Assembly (NCBI GenBank): GCA_019416455.1
Contig: DXXG01000007.1
Location: forward strand, 124,001-188,000
DNA from: Clostridiales bacterium
GTDB lineage: Bacteria > Bacillota > Clostridia > Oscillospirales > Acutalibacteraceae
Direction of reading: 5' to 3'
Length of the DNA stretch: 64,000 bases
Part shown: piece after piece, positions 41,004 through 49,214 of the stretch
How the letters are laid out: each line of letters begins with the position of its first letter
How positions within the stretch are numbered: the stretch's first letter is position 1
Program-made: the position numbers and the translations under genes
The notes under the pieces: generated by a model
Database searches by the model: none
Told to the model about the DNA's origin: nothing
Seen by the model: only the letters and a program-made list of their open reading frames with translations

Positions 41004-41435
41004 TTACCACACGCCGCTGGTGAACCACCAGGGCAAAAATTCCGCCAGTTCCAGGATGGTCATCAGTTTCAGGAGGAGCCCCAGCGTGGCGATGACGATC
41101 CCCGCCACTGCCAATCCTCTGGCACGCTCTCCCTTAAATCCCAGCACGGAAGCCACGATGCCCAAAGGGAAAAACAGCAGGCTGGCACCGAAATATCCCA
41201 CAATAGACGCGCAGAACCCCAAAAAGGTGCTCACGTCCGCCCAAGTGAAAGGCCGGCGCACAGGGACTTGAGGCGGGATAAAGGCCGGTCCTTGGGGCGG
41301 CGGCGACAACGGCATGGGGTTCTGGGGCATGGCCTGAGGCGGGATCTGGGGCACATGGGTCATGTCTACCCCGCAGCGGGGACAGAACGCGGCTTGGTCT
41401 TGCACATACAGTCCACAGGTCGGGCATTGTTTCAT
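41004..41435 (-). CDS. Zinc-ribbon membrane protein (DUF4190-like)
   Basis: A 143-residue protein beginning with a zinc ribbon (CPTC at residues 4-7 and CPRC at 18-21). A Pro-rich linker (about 28-60) follows, then two membrane segments in a Gly-rich stretch that resembles DUF4190. Such proteins are common in Clostridia, but their role is unknown. It lies 27 bases after pcrA on the same strand and could be co-transcribed with it. Confidence 0.75.
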   Translation of the reverse strand: MKQCPTCGLYVQDQAAFCPRCGVDMTHVPQIPPQAMPQNPMPLSPPPQGPAFIPPQVPVRRPFTWADVSTFLGFCASIVGYFGASLLFFPLGIVASVLGFKGERARGLAVAGIVIATLGLLLKLMTILELAEFLPWWFTSGVW

Positions 41436-41462
41436 GACGGCACGCTCCCTTCATACTATGAA

Positions 41463-43877
41463 TTACAGCTTTTGCAGCCGGGCAAAATTGGCGAACAGTT
41501 TTTTCGTCCCCACCTTCTCGAAGGCAATCTCCAGCAGGGTGTCGTTGGCCATAGGCGTGGCGGAGAGGATCATCCCCTTGCCGAAGGTCTTGTGGGACAC
41601 AGTATCCCCCGCCCGGTAGGTCCCCGCCGGAGCGGGCTTCACAGGATGGGGTGTGAACAACGGCTTGGCAGTCCCAGGCTTGGCAGCGCTGGGCTGAGCG
41701 GCACCAGGCGTACCAGGACGCTGGGCAGGACGGTTTCCGAAGGCGGGCATTGACCCCACGGAAGGACGGCTCCAGTCGTGAGAACGGGTGCGCTCCAAAA
41801 GCTCCTCGGGGATCTCCCCGGCGAACCGGGACAGCCGGTTGCGGCTGGTGGTACCGAAGATCATCCGGCTTTCCGCATGGTACAGGTACAGCTCCTCCCG
41901 TGCCCGGGTGATGGCCACATAGGCCAGGCGCCGCTCCTCCTCCACCTGCTCAGGATCGTAAAGCACCGCCATGCCGGGGAACACCCCTTCCTCCCAGCCG
42001 GGAAGGAACACCACGGGGAATTCCAAACCCTTGGCGGAGTGGACCGTCATCAGCACTACGGAATCGGCATCCTCGTCGTAATTGTCGATATCGGTGAACA
42101 GGGACACTTCCTCCAAGAACCCGGAAAGAGAAGCCTCTTCCCCCGCTTCTTCCTCATAACGGCGGAGCATGGAGGAAAGTTCCTGGACGTTTTCGATCCG
42201 CTCTTCTGCTTTGTCCGGCTCATCCTGGCGGAGGAACTCCTCATACTGGAGACGCTCCAACAGTTCCCCGTACAGTTCGCTGGGGAGCAGCTCCCCTTCC
42301 TGGTTCTTCTGGATGAACTCCTGCATCATCTCCACAAAAGGCGCGATCTTCCCCGCCGCACGGGAGATGGAAGGGTAATCCTTGGGGTGGGCGAACACTT
42401 CCAGCAGGGTCTCTCCCACCTGCTGGCCGATCTGGGAGGCAAGGTCTACGGTCCGCTCACCGATGCCCCGCCGGGGCACGTTGACGATACGGCGCAGGCG
42501 GATCTCATCGGAGGGGTTGTTGATGACGCTCAAATAAGCAATCATATCCCGTACTTCCTTTCGGTCGAAGAACCGGGTGCCGCCGATGATCCTGTGAGGG
42601 ATGCCCTGCTTGGCGAACATTCTTTCCAAAGCCTGGGACTGGGAGTTCATCCGGTACAGCACCGCGTGGTCGGAGAATTTCCGTCCCTTGGCAACACCCT
42701 CCAAAATAATCCGGGCGATCCGATCGGCTTCGTCCTGCTCGTTGTCCGCCAGGTGCAAGCCTATCTTTTTCCCCGGCCCGGCAGCGGTCCACAGAGTCTT
42801 GCCCTTTCGTTCGGTGTTGTTGGAGATCACCGCGTTGGCCGCGTCCAGAATATTCTGGGTAGACCGGTAGTTCTGCTCCAAGCGCACCACTTTCGCCCCA
42901 GGGAAATCCTCCTCGAAGTGGAGGATGTTCTCAATGGTGGCTCCCCGGAACTTATAGATACTCTGGTCGTCATCGCCCACCACGCAAAGATTGCCGCTCT
43001 TCTGAGCCAGCAGACTGACGAACTCGTACTGAGCGTGGTTGGTGTCCTGGTATTCGTCCACCATCAAGTAGCGGAACCGATTCTGGTAGTACTCCAACAC
43101 GTCAGGGCAGTTTTTGAAAAGCTTCACTGTGTTGACGATCAAGTCGTCGAAGTCCATGGCGTCGGCATCCGCCAGACGGCGCTGGTAAGAAGTATATGCT
43201 CGGGCCACCTGTTTCAGGCGGAAGTCGTCCCTCGCGCTGGCAGCGAATTCCTCCGGGGTAGTGAGCTGGTCCTTGGCGCGGGAGATCTCCGCCAGAGCGC
43301 CTTTGGGGGACAAAGCCCGCTCGGAGATTTCCAAGTCTTTCAGGACTTCCTTCATCAACCGGCGGCTGTCGTCTGTATCGTAAATGGTGAAGTGCGGCGT
43401 GTATCCCAGCCGGTCACCGTCACGGCGCAAAATACGGGCGCAGCTGGAGTGGAACGTGGATGCCCACACCTCTTGACCGCCCTCTCCCAGCATCTGGCAG
43501 AGACGCTCCTTCAATTCCCCTGCCGCCTTATTAGTAAAGGTGATAGCCATTACACGCCAAGGAGGGCATGGAGACACTGCAAGGCGCGATCTGACTAGAT
43601 CCGACAATTCTCCGTCAAGCAAATATCCTTTACAAAGTTCTATATCCTCTTCTGTCAATGCATCGCTGACAAAGGGGCTGTTGTAAGCCTGCCCATACCG
43701 GATAATATTGGCCACTCGGTTAACCAGCACGGTGGTCTTACCGCTGCCAGCGCCCGCCAGTACCAGTAAAGGTCCTTCCGTGGAAAACACCGCCTGACGC
43801 TGCCGGTCGTTCATGCGGGAAAAGTCCCGCTCCATCACCTGTTGTCTCAGTTTTAAAAGCTCTTGTTTGGAAATCAT
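41463..43877 (-). CDS. pcrA: ATP-dependent DNA helicase PcrA/UvrD
   Basis: A superfamily 1A 3'-5' DNA helicase of 804 residues acting in nucleotide excision repair, replication restart and transcription-replication conflicts. All helicase motifs are visible: Walker A AGAGSGKT, motif Ia TFTNKAAGELKERL, motif II DEYQDTN, motif III GDDDQSIYKFRGA, motif IV LEQNYRST, motif V TVHSAKGLEFPVVF and motif VI AYVAITRARE. The C-terminal about 50 residues (GDTVSHKTFGKG onwards) are the Tudor-like RNA polymerase-binding module of PcrA. The start MISKQELL at 43877 is preferred over a GTG nine codons upstream, which has no spaced ribosome site. Confidence 0.95.
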   Translation of the reverse strand: MISKQELLKLRQQVMERDFSRMNDRQRQAVFSTEGPLLVLAGAGSGKTTVLVNRVANIIRYGQAYNSPFVSDALTEEDIELCKGYLLDGELSDLVRSRLAVSPCPPWRVMAITFTNKAAGELKERLCQMLGEGGQEVWASTFHSSCARILRRDGDRLGYTPHFTIYDTDDSRRLMKEVLKDLEISERALSPKGALAEISRAKDQLTTPEEFAASARDDFRLKQVARAYTSYQRRLADADAMDFDDLIVNTVKLFKNCPDVLEYYQNRFRYLMVDEYQDTNHAQYEFVSLLAQKSGNLCVVGDDDQSIYKFRGATIENILHFEEDFPGAKVVRLEQNYRSTQNILDAANAVISNNTERKGKTLWTAAGPGKKIGLHLADNEQDEADRIARIILEGVAKGRKFSDHAVLYRMNSQSQALERMFAKQGIPHRIIGGTRFFDRKEVRDMIAYLSVINNPSDEIRLRRIVNVPRRGIGERTVDLASQIGQQVGETLLEVFAHPKDYPSISRAAGKIAPFVEMMQEFIQKNQEGELLPSELYGELLERLQYEEFLRQDEPDKAEERIENVQELSSMLRRYEEEAGEEASLSGFLEEVSLFTDIDNYDEDADSVVLMTVHSAKGLEFPVVFLPGWEEGVFPGMAVLYDPEQVEEERRLAYVAITRAREELYLYHAESRMIFGTTSRNRLSRFAGEIPEELLERTRSHDWSRPSVGSMPAFGNRPAQRPGTPGAAQPSAAKPGTAKPLFTPHPVKPAPAGTYRAGDTVSHKTFGKGMILSATPMANDTLLEIAFEKVGTKKLFANFARLQKL

Positions 43878-44021
43878 CTGTCTTATGCCTTTCTTGACCC
43901 GCACTCCTGGATCCGGAGGCGTTTCGTTTCTCGTCTGTGACAGCTGCGGTCATCATACCGCGCCTGCGGTAGGCAAGATGCCCCCGCTGGGGATCCTGTC
44001 CGCACCATCCATCTAGCGGTC

Positions 44022-44050
44022 ATTATACCGTATCTTAGGAAGGAAAGCAA
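44022..44050 (-). promoter_or_regulatory. Promoter of pcrA
   Basis: On the minus strand TTGCTT (44050-44045) and TATAAT (44027-44022) are 17 bases apart. The leader to the chosen start is about 135 bases and holds no recognised element. Confidence 0.65.
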
Positions 44051-44060
44051 TGGGCGGGAT

Positions 44061-44089
44061 TTGACAACCGTGGAAAATCCGGGTACACT
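44061..44089 (+). promoter_or_regulatory. Promoter of the DUF1836 operon
   Basis: TTGACA (44061-44066) and TACACT (44084-44089) with a 17-base spacer, divergent from pcrA. Confidence 0.7.
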
Positions 44090-44131
44090 GGAAGGAAAGA
44101 AAACGGCTCCTCCACAGAAAGGAAGATGAAT

Positions 44132-44692
44132 ATGGAACTGGACCGGGCGGCGCAAGCCATTGAAAACTGGGCGAAAGAGGGAGAACGCTCCTCCCCTCCC
44201 CTTTGGGAAGAACTGCCCTCCATTCCCCTTTATATGGACCAGGTAATCCTCTACCTGGGGGAGAGTTTGAAACTCTTTGAGCGGGAGGAGGAATTGAGTC
44301 TCCTCACCAGTTCCATGATCAACAACTACGTGAAAAACGGCCTCATTCCCCATCCGGAGAAGAAAAAATACACCAAAGAGCATCTGGGCGGACTGATGGC
44401 CGTATGCATGCTGAAACAGGTACTGTCCATTCAGGACATCAAAACATTATTCTCCGGCACGGAAATGACCGGTGAAACTTACGAGCTGTTCCGGGAAGCC
44501 CACACCGCCGCGGTACGGGAGACCTGCCATGCCTTACAGGAGACCTGCCGCACCGGTGCGGACCTAAAAGAGGCTGCTTTGCTGCTTGCCGCGGAGGCCA
44601 ACGCCAAACGAGCCGCCGCCGAGCGGATCCTCTGTGAACTGGGCCGGGAAGAACCGAAAAATACTAAGGAAGGAAAAGGTGGAAAAGGATGA
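44132..44692 (+). CDS. DUF1836 family protein
   Basis: A soluble 186-residue protein of the DUF1836 family, found mainly in Firmicutes. The central LTSSMINNYVKNGLIPHP segment looks like a MerR-like winged helix, so a DNA-binding role is plausible but unproven. The C-terminal third is Ala/Glu-rich and helical. The second ATG (44132) is preferred because GGAAG lies 6 bases before it; the first ATG abuts the box. It overlaps the next gene by four bases. Confidence 0.8.
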   Translation: MELDRAAQAIENWAKEGERSSPPLWEELPSIPLYMDQVILYLGESLKLFEREEELSLLTSSMINNYVKNGLIPHPEKKKYTKEHLGGLMAVCMLKQVLSIQDIKTLFSGTEMTGETYELFREAHTAAVRETCHALQETCRTGADLKEAALLLAAEANAKRAAAERILCELGREEPKNTKEGKGGKG

Positions 44693-44970
44693 AATACGCT
44701 TTCTTGATTATGGGAGATTTTTCCTCCCAGCGTGACCGGGTCTCCTTTCCGGACGGTGAGACCTCTATGATCGGAGTTTCCAGCATTGAGGAAGCCCAAA
44801 ACGTTGCCAAGGAACTGGTGGAAGAAGGAGTCGCCTGCATCGAGTTGTGCGGCGCTTTTGAGGAACAGGGCGCCCGGGCGGTCATCCAGGCCACCGGCGG
44901 GAAGCTGCCGGTGGGATTCGTTACCCATTTGCCGGAACAGGACAGTTTATTCCAAGCGGTATTCGGCTGA
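44689..44970 (+). CDS. Small conserved protein (DUF6506-like)
   Basis: A 93-residue soluble protein starting MKYAFLIMG and containing an alternating alpha/beta pattern (VSSIEEAQNVAKELVEEGV, then CIELCGAFEEQGARAVIQ). It resembles DUF6506 proteins of Firmicutes; no catalytic motif is evident. It is translationally coupled to the DUF1836 gene (ATGA overlap) and lies 22 bases before a sugar-phosphate isomerase-like gene. Confidence 0.65.
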   Translation: MKYAFLIMGDFSSQRDRVSFPDGETSMIGVSSIEEAQNVAKELVEEGVACIELCGAFEEQGARAVIQATGGKLPVGFVTHLPEQDSLFQAVFG

Positions 44971-44992
44971 TTGATTTAGGAGGGATGGTTCA

Positions 44993-45787
44993 TTGAAAAC
45001 AGGTGTCAGCACGGCTTGTCTCTATCCTCTGGAAACAGAACGCTCTTTGGAAATACTTCTGAAACTGGGCTATCGTCGGTTCGAAGTGTTTCTCAACTGC
45101 ATGGAAGAGCTTGAACCAGCCTTCCTCCGGGGATTGAAAGAGCAGGCAGACGCCTACGGCGCTTCCTTCGTGTCCATCCATCCCTTCACTTCTGCGGTAG
45201 AATCTTCCCTGCTGTTTGGTGACTACCCCCGCCGTACCAGGGAAGCCTTTGACTTTTATCGCCGCTACATGGCCGCTGCGGCCTATCTGGGAGGCAAGTT
45301 CGTGGTGATCCATGGCCAGCCTCAAGGCCACGGCAAACTTACCGACCAAGGCTATTGGGAACGTTTTGGAGAACTGTACCGGCTTGGGGACCAGGAAGGC
45401 GCTTACCCCGCCCAGGAGAACGTTCGTCAGCATCGGAGCTCTGACCCCGCCTTCATTGGAGGAATGCGGGATTATCTGGGGGAGGACTGTGCCTTCGTTC
45501 TGGACGTGAAACAGTGCCGTCTTTCCGGAGTGGAGTGGGAAGAAATGGTCCGAGCTATGGGGAATCGGCTGGTCCATGTCCATTTGAGTGACTGGGATGA
45601 TGGCCGGTCCTGCCTGCTGCCCGGAGCCGGCAAAGGAGACTTTTCCGCTTTGCAGACCACGTTGGAAAACCTTTCCTTCTCAGGGACCGTGGTGACGGAA
45701 GTCTACCGGCACAACTTTTCCCAGCCGGATGAACTGAAAGAATCTCTGAACTTCACAAAAAAAGTCTTTGAATCCCCGTTTTCCTGA
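44993..45787 (+). CDS. TIM-barrel sugar phosphate isomerase/epimerase-like protein
   Basis: A 264-residue protein of the AP_endonuc_2/xylose isomerase-like TIM barrel family. Likely metal ligands are the His in FVVIHG, the Glu in AQENV, the Asp in LDVKQC, the His in HVHLSDWDD and the Glu in VVTEVYR. It starts with TTG, with GGAGGG 8 bases upstream. Substrate unknown; inosose/hydroxypyruvate-type isomerisation or epimerisation are family options. It ends the DUF1836 operon. Confidence 0.8.
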   Translation: MKTGVSTACLYPLETERSLEILLKLGYRRFEVFLNCMEELEPAFLRGLKEQADAYGASFVSIHPFTSAVESSLLFGDYPRRTREAFDFYRRYMAAAAYLGGKFVVIHGQPQGHGKLTDQGYWERFGELYRLGDQEGAYPAQENVRQHRSSDPAFIGGMRDYLGEDCAFVLDVKQCRLSGVEWEEMVRAMGNRLVHVHLSDWDDGRSCLLPGAGKGDFSALQTTLENLSFSGTVVTEVYRHNFSQPDELKESLNFTKKVFESPFS

Positions 45788-45795
45788 CAATTTTC

Positions 45796-45825
45796 TTGAT
45801 TTTTCGCGGGTTTTTGCGCTATAAT
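45796..45825 (+). promoter_or_regulatory. Promoter of nrdR
   Basis: TTGATT (45796-45801) and TATAAT (45820-45825) with an 18-base spacer. Confidence 0.6.
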
Positions 45826-45892
45826 AGGGGTGTATCGAACCTCCCGGGAAACCGCGGGGACCTGGGGGTAAGCCATCAGGAGGTGCTTTGCT

Positions 45893-46354
45893 TTGAAATG
45901 CCCGTATTGCGGTTACAGCGAAAGCCGCGTTATTGATTCCCGCCCCACCGACGAGGGGGAGCGTATCCGCCGCCGCCGGGAATGCTTGAAATGCGCCAAG
46001 CGCTTCACCACCTATGAGGTCATTGAAAATGTGCCCATCGTGGTGATCAAGAAAGACAAGTCCCGGGAGACTTTCGACCGGAGCAAGCTTCTTAACGGCC
46101 TGCTGCGCGCCTGCGAGAAACGGCCCGTTTCCATGGACACCTTGGAACGCATCGTGGACGAGATCGAGAATCTGCTGCAAAACTCCCTGGACCGGGAAGT
46201 TTCCTCCCAGCGGATCGGCACCTACGCTATGGAAAAGCTGAAAACGGTGGACGAGGTGGCTTACGTGCGCTTTGCTTCGGTGTACCGCCAGTTCAAGGAC
46301 ATCAACAGCTTTATGGAAGAGCTTTCAAAGATCATCAACAGCAAAAAAGACTGA
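45893..46354 (+). CDS. nrdR: Transcriptional repressor NrdR
   Basis: Represses ribonucleotide reductase genes according to ATP/dATP levels. The 153-residue protein has the family's zinc ribbon (Cys3, Cys6, Cys31, Cys34) followed by an ATP-cone domain (PIVVIKKDKSRETFDRSKL onwards). Length and sequence are typical. It begins with TTG, with GGAGG 8 bases upstream. No ribonucleotide reductase gene lies in this window. Confidence 0.95.
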   Translation: MKCPYCGYSESRVIDSRPTDEGERIRRRRECLKCAKRFTTYEVIENVPIVVIKKDKSRETFDRSKLLNGLLRACEKRPVSMDTLERIVDEIENLLQNSLDREVSSQRIGTYAMEKLKTVDEVAYVRFASVYRQFKDINSFMEELSKIINSKKD

Positions 46355-46371
46355 CACCTGTTTCAGGGTTC

Positions 46372-46409
46372 AAACGCTTCTCGCCGCTGGCGGGAGGCGT
46401 TTTTCTTTT
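46372..46409 (+). terminator. Terminator of nrdR
   Basis: AAACGC..CTCGCC pairs with GGCGGG..GCGTTT around a 3-base loop, followed by TTCTTTT. Confidence 0.8.
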
Positions 46410-46431
46410 CAGCCGTGTTTTTTCAGGCAGT

Positions 46432-46466
46432 AAAAAAGGGCCCCGCGACAGGCGGCAGCCCTTTTA
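46432..46466 (-). terminator. Terminator of the MFS transporter gene
   Basis: On the minus strand AAAAGGGC.. pairs with ..GCCCTTTT around a GC-rich interior and ends in TTTTTT. Confidence 0.7.
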
Positions 46467-46476
46467 ACAGCAAAAT

Positions 46477-47793
46477 TTATTCCTGGGAAGAGTCCTCTTC
46501 TACCTGGAAGATCTTCTTTCTCCCGGTGAACAAGATGCTCTCACCAATGAAGAACAGAATGGCCAAACTGATGACGCCGATGGAATCCCGGCCGGTAAAC
46601 TGGGTGAACAACGCCACCAGCAGGGGGCCGATTACAGCGGCAAACTTGCCGAAGATATCGAAGAAACCAAAATACTCGTTGGAGCGGGAGGCGGGAATCA
46701 GCTTGCCGAAGTAGGACCGGGACAAAGCCTGGATACCGCCCTGCACCGTGCCCACCAGGAACGCCATGCACCAGAACAGAGTCAGAGACAGAGTGAGTGC
46801 GCTGTCATCACCGGGGTTCTGCTCAATATTGAAGCCCATAAAGAAACCCACCAGCGTAATGCAGAAGTACACCGCCACAGCTCCGCACAGCAGGTTGATG
46901 GACCCCACTTTGTCCGCCAGCTTGCCAAACAGGATGGAGAAAGGCACCGCCACGATTTGGGTGGTCAGCAGAGCCAAGATCATGCTGATGTCGTCCAGGC
47001 CCAGCTTGGAACCGTAAGAGGTGGAAATAGAAATGATGGTGTTCACGCCGTCGATATAGAAGAAATAGGCAATGATGAACAGGAACACCCGCTTGTGGGT
47101 GAAGATATCCTTCGCGGTGCGCCACAGGTTGCCGAAAGTGGAACGGAACAACCCTTTGCGCGCCTCCACATAGTGGATCTGGTGAACGTTTTTCAGGAAG
47201 GGGATGCTGAACACTAGCCACCACACGCTGGTAAGGATGATCACCAGCTTAAAGGCCAGAGGATTATCCATGCCAAGCACAAACAGAATGACAATGGACA
47301 GCACAAAGGGAATGGTGCTGCCTCCTATGTACCCCATAGCGTAACCCCAGGCGGACACTCGGTCCATCCGCTCCCGGGTGGTCACGTCAGTGAGGAAGGA
47401 ATCGTAAAACAGACAGGAACCGGAGAACCCGATGTGGGACACCACGTACCCGACAAGCAGCAGTCGGTAATCGTCGGTGAAGGCGCTGAACAAAGTGAAA
47501 GCCACACCCAAGATCAGGCATGCCATGAACAGCCGCTTTTTGTGCCCCTTGTGATCTCCCAAAGCTCCCAAGATAGGCGCCAGCACCGCCACCAGGAAGG
47601 TGGCTACCGAGGTGCCGTAAGACCAAAGCACCAGGTTATCCGCCCCGCTCTGGGCACAAACATTGCCGAAGTAGATGGGGAAGATCACCGCCATGATGTT
47701 AGTGGCGTATACCGAGTTGGCCCAGTCGTAAAGGATCCAGCTCTTTTCTGTTTTAGTAAATTTTTTTGACGCAGTTTTCCCGTCCGCTGCCAT
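46477..47793 (-). CDS. MFS transporter, UMF1 (Atg22-like) family
   Basis: An inner-membrane carrier of 438 residues with about 12 membrane segments. WILYDWANSVYATNIMAVIFP near the N-terminus is the hallmark of the UMF1/Atg22-like branch. LGDHKGHKKR is the MFS loop 2-3 motif. Substrate is unknown. The start at 47793 is chosen because GAGGGGTGG lies 6 bases before it. It is downstream of mtaB on the same strand with a gap of 125 bases. Confidence 0.88.
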   Translation of the reverse strand: MAADGKTASKKFTKTEKSWILYDWANSVYATNIMAVIFPIYFGNVCAQSGADNLVLWSYGTSVATFLVAVLAPILGALGDHKGHKKRLFMACLILGVAFTLFSAFTDDYRLLLVGYVVSHIGFSGSCLFYDSFLTDVTTRERMDRVSAWGYAMGYIGGSTIPFVLSIVILFVLGMDNPLAFKLVIILTSVWWLVFSIPFLKNVHQIHYVEARKGLFRSTFGNLWRTAKDIFTHKRVFLFIIAYFFYIDGVNTIISISTSYGSKLGLDDISMILALLTTQIVAVPFSILFGKLADKVGSINLLCGAVAVYFCITLVGFFMGFNIEQNPGDDSALTLSLTLFWCMAFLVGTVQGGIQALSRSYFGKLIPASRSNEYFGFFDIFGKFAAVIGPLLVALFTQFTGRDSIGVISLAILFFIGESILFTGRKKIFQVEEDSSQE

Positions 47794-47918
47794 GCTATAC
47801 CACCCCTCAAATAGAATCACTTTAGACTATGATGCCATAAATTCAGAAAAATTACAAGAAGTTTTGGTAAAATCTAGGTAAATACTGAGTAAGTGGCAAA
47901 AGCTGGAGGGGCTGTGCA

Positions 47919-49214
47919 TCACCGGGCTTCCAATCGGCCTACACAGCTCTCCCCTTGGACTTCCAGCAGCTCCACAGGCAGAAGCTGACCGGAAAGTTCT
48001 TTCCCGGAGGGGACCAGCACATGGGTGTAGTTGCGAGTATAGCCTTCCCACACCCCTTGCTCCTTGGCCTGCTCAAAAAGAACTTCCTCCACCCGGCCTG
48101 TCTGGGCCTGAAGGAACGCCTGCTGGGTCTCCTTGGTGAGCTGGATCATCCGGCGGCTCCGGTCCTCTTTCACCTTGTTGGAGACCTGGTTGGGAGCATC
48201 GTAGGCTCGGGTTCCAGGACGCCGGGAATAAGCGAACACGTGGACCTTGGCGAAAGCGATCTCCTTGGCAAAGGCCAGAGAAGCTTCAAACTCCTCCTCT
48301 GTCTCCCCCGCAAACCCCACCATAATATCCGTGGTGATGGCGCAGCCCGGGAACGCCTCCCGCAGGTCCTGGACGATCTTCCGGTACTCGGCGGTGGTGT
48401 AGTGACGGTTCATGCGGCGGAGAGTCTCGTCACAGCCGCTTTGCAGGGACAAATGGAACTGAGGGCACAGTTTCTCCTCTTTGGCCATGCGGGCGATCAC
48501 CTCAGGAGTGAGCTGTTCCGGCTCCAGGGAGCCCAGCCGCACCCGCCGGATCTCCGGAGCCTGGCAAGCAGCTTCCACGGCATCGCACAGGTGCAGGCCA
48601 AGTTCCTTCCCGTAGGCGGGTAGGTTGATACCGGTGAGTACCACTTCCCGGTAGCCCTGTTCCCCCAAAGAGGCCACCTCTTGCCGCAGGTCTTCCAAGG
48701 GTTTGGAACGGACACGGCCCCGAGCGTAAGGGATGATACAGTAGGAACAAAACCGGTCGCAGCCGTCCTCGATCTTCAAAAAGGCACGGGTCCGGCCATG
48801 GAAGGCGGACACAGCCATCTTTTCAAACTTCTCCCCTGTCTCGTGAGGGGCAATGTCCACGATCCTCTGTTTGGAGGACATGTATTCCAGCACCCGGGGA
48901 AGCAAGTCCGCCCGGCGGGCGTTGCCCAGAACGATATCCGCTTCCAGTAGAGCCGCGGCCTCCTCCGGGAAGGCCTGAGGCATGCATCCGGTGAGCACCG
49001 TCACTGCCCCCGGATTCTCCTTCTTGGCCCGGCGCACCGTCTGGCGCACCTTCTGGTCGCTGGTAGCGGTGACAGTGCAGGAGTTGACCACTACCAGGTC
49101 CGCCTCCTCCCCTGGGCCCGCCTCCTGGAAGCCTCCGGCAAGCAGCGCTTCCAGCATGGCTTCCGACTCGTATTGATTCACCTTGCAGCCAAGGGTGATG
49201 ATCTTCGCTTTCAT
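47919..49214 (-). CDS. mtaB: tRNA t6A37 methylthiotransferase
   Basis: Adds the 2-methylthio group to N6-threonylcarbamoyladenosine 37 of ANN-decoding tRNAs. The 431-residue radical SAM protein has an N-terminal MTTase domain with cysteines in LGCKVNQYE (Cys10), NSCTVT and TGCMPQ. The radical-SAM cysteines lie in GCDRFCSYCIIPYARGR, and a TRAM domain closes the C-terminus. KVNQYES distinguishes MtaB from MiaB and RimO. It overlaps the upstream MutS-like gene by four bases. Confidence 0.93.
   Translation of the reverse strand: MKAKIITLGCKVNQYESEAMLEALLAGGFQEAGPGEEADLVVVNSCTVTATSDQKVRQTVRRAKKENPGAVTVLTGCMPQAFPEEAAALLEADIVLGNARRADLLPRVLEYMSSKQRIVDIAPHETGEKFEKMAVSAFHGRTRAFLKIEDGCDRFCSYCIIPYARGRVRSKPLEDLRQEVASLGEQGYREVVLTGINLPAYGKELGLHLCDAVEAACQAPEIRRVRLGSLEPEQLTPEVIARMAKEEKLCPQFHLSLQSGCDETLRRMNRHYTTAEYRKIVQDLREAFPGCAITTDIMVGFAGETEEEFEASLAFAKEIAFAKVHVFAYSRRPGTRAYDAPNQVSNKVKEDRSRRMIQLTKETQQAFLQAQTGRVEEVLFEQAKEQGVWEGYTRNYTHVLVPSGKELSGQLLPVELLEVQGESCVGRLEAR

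Noticed and set aside
41778..43598. 606-codon frame antisense to pcrA
   Set aside because: Fully inside a clear helicase gene on the other strand, low-complexity composition, no family motif.
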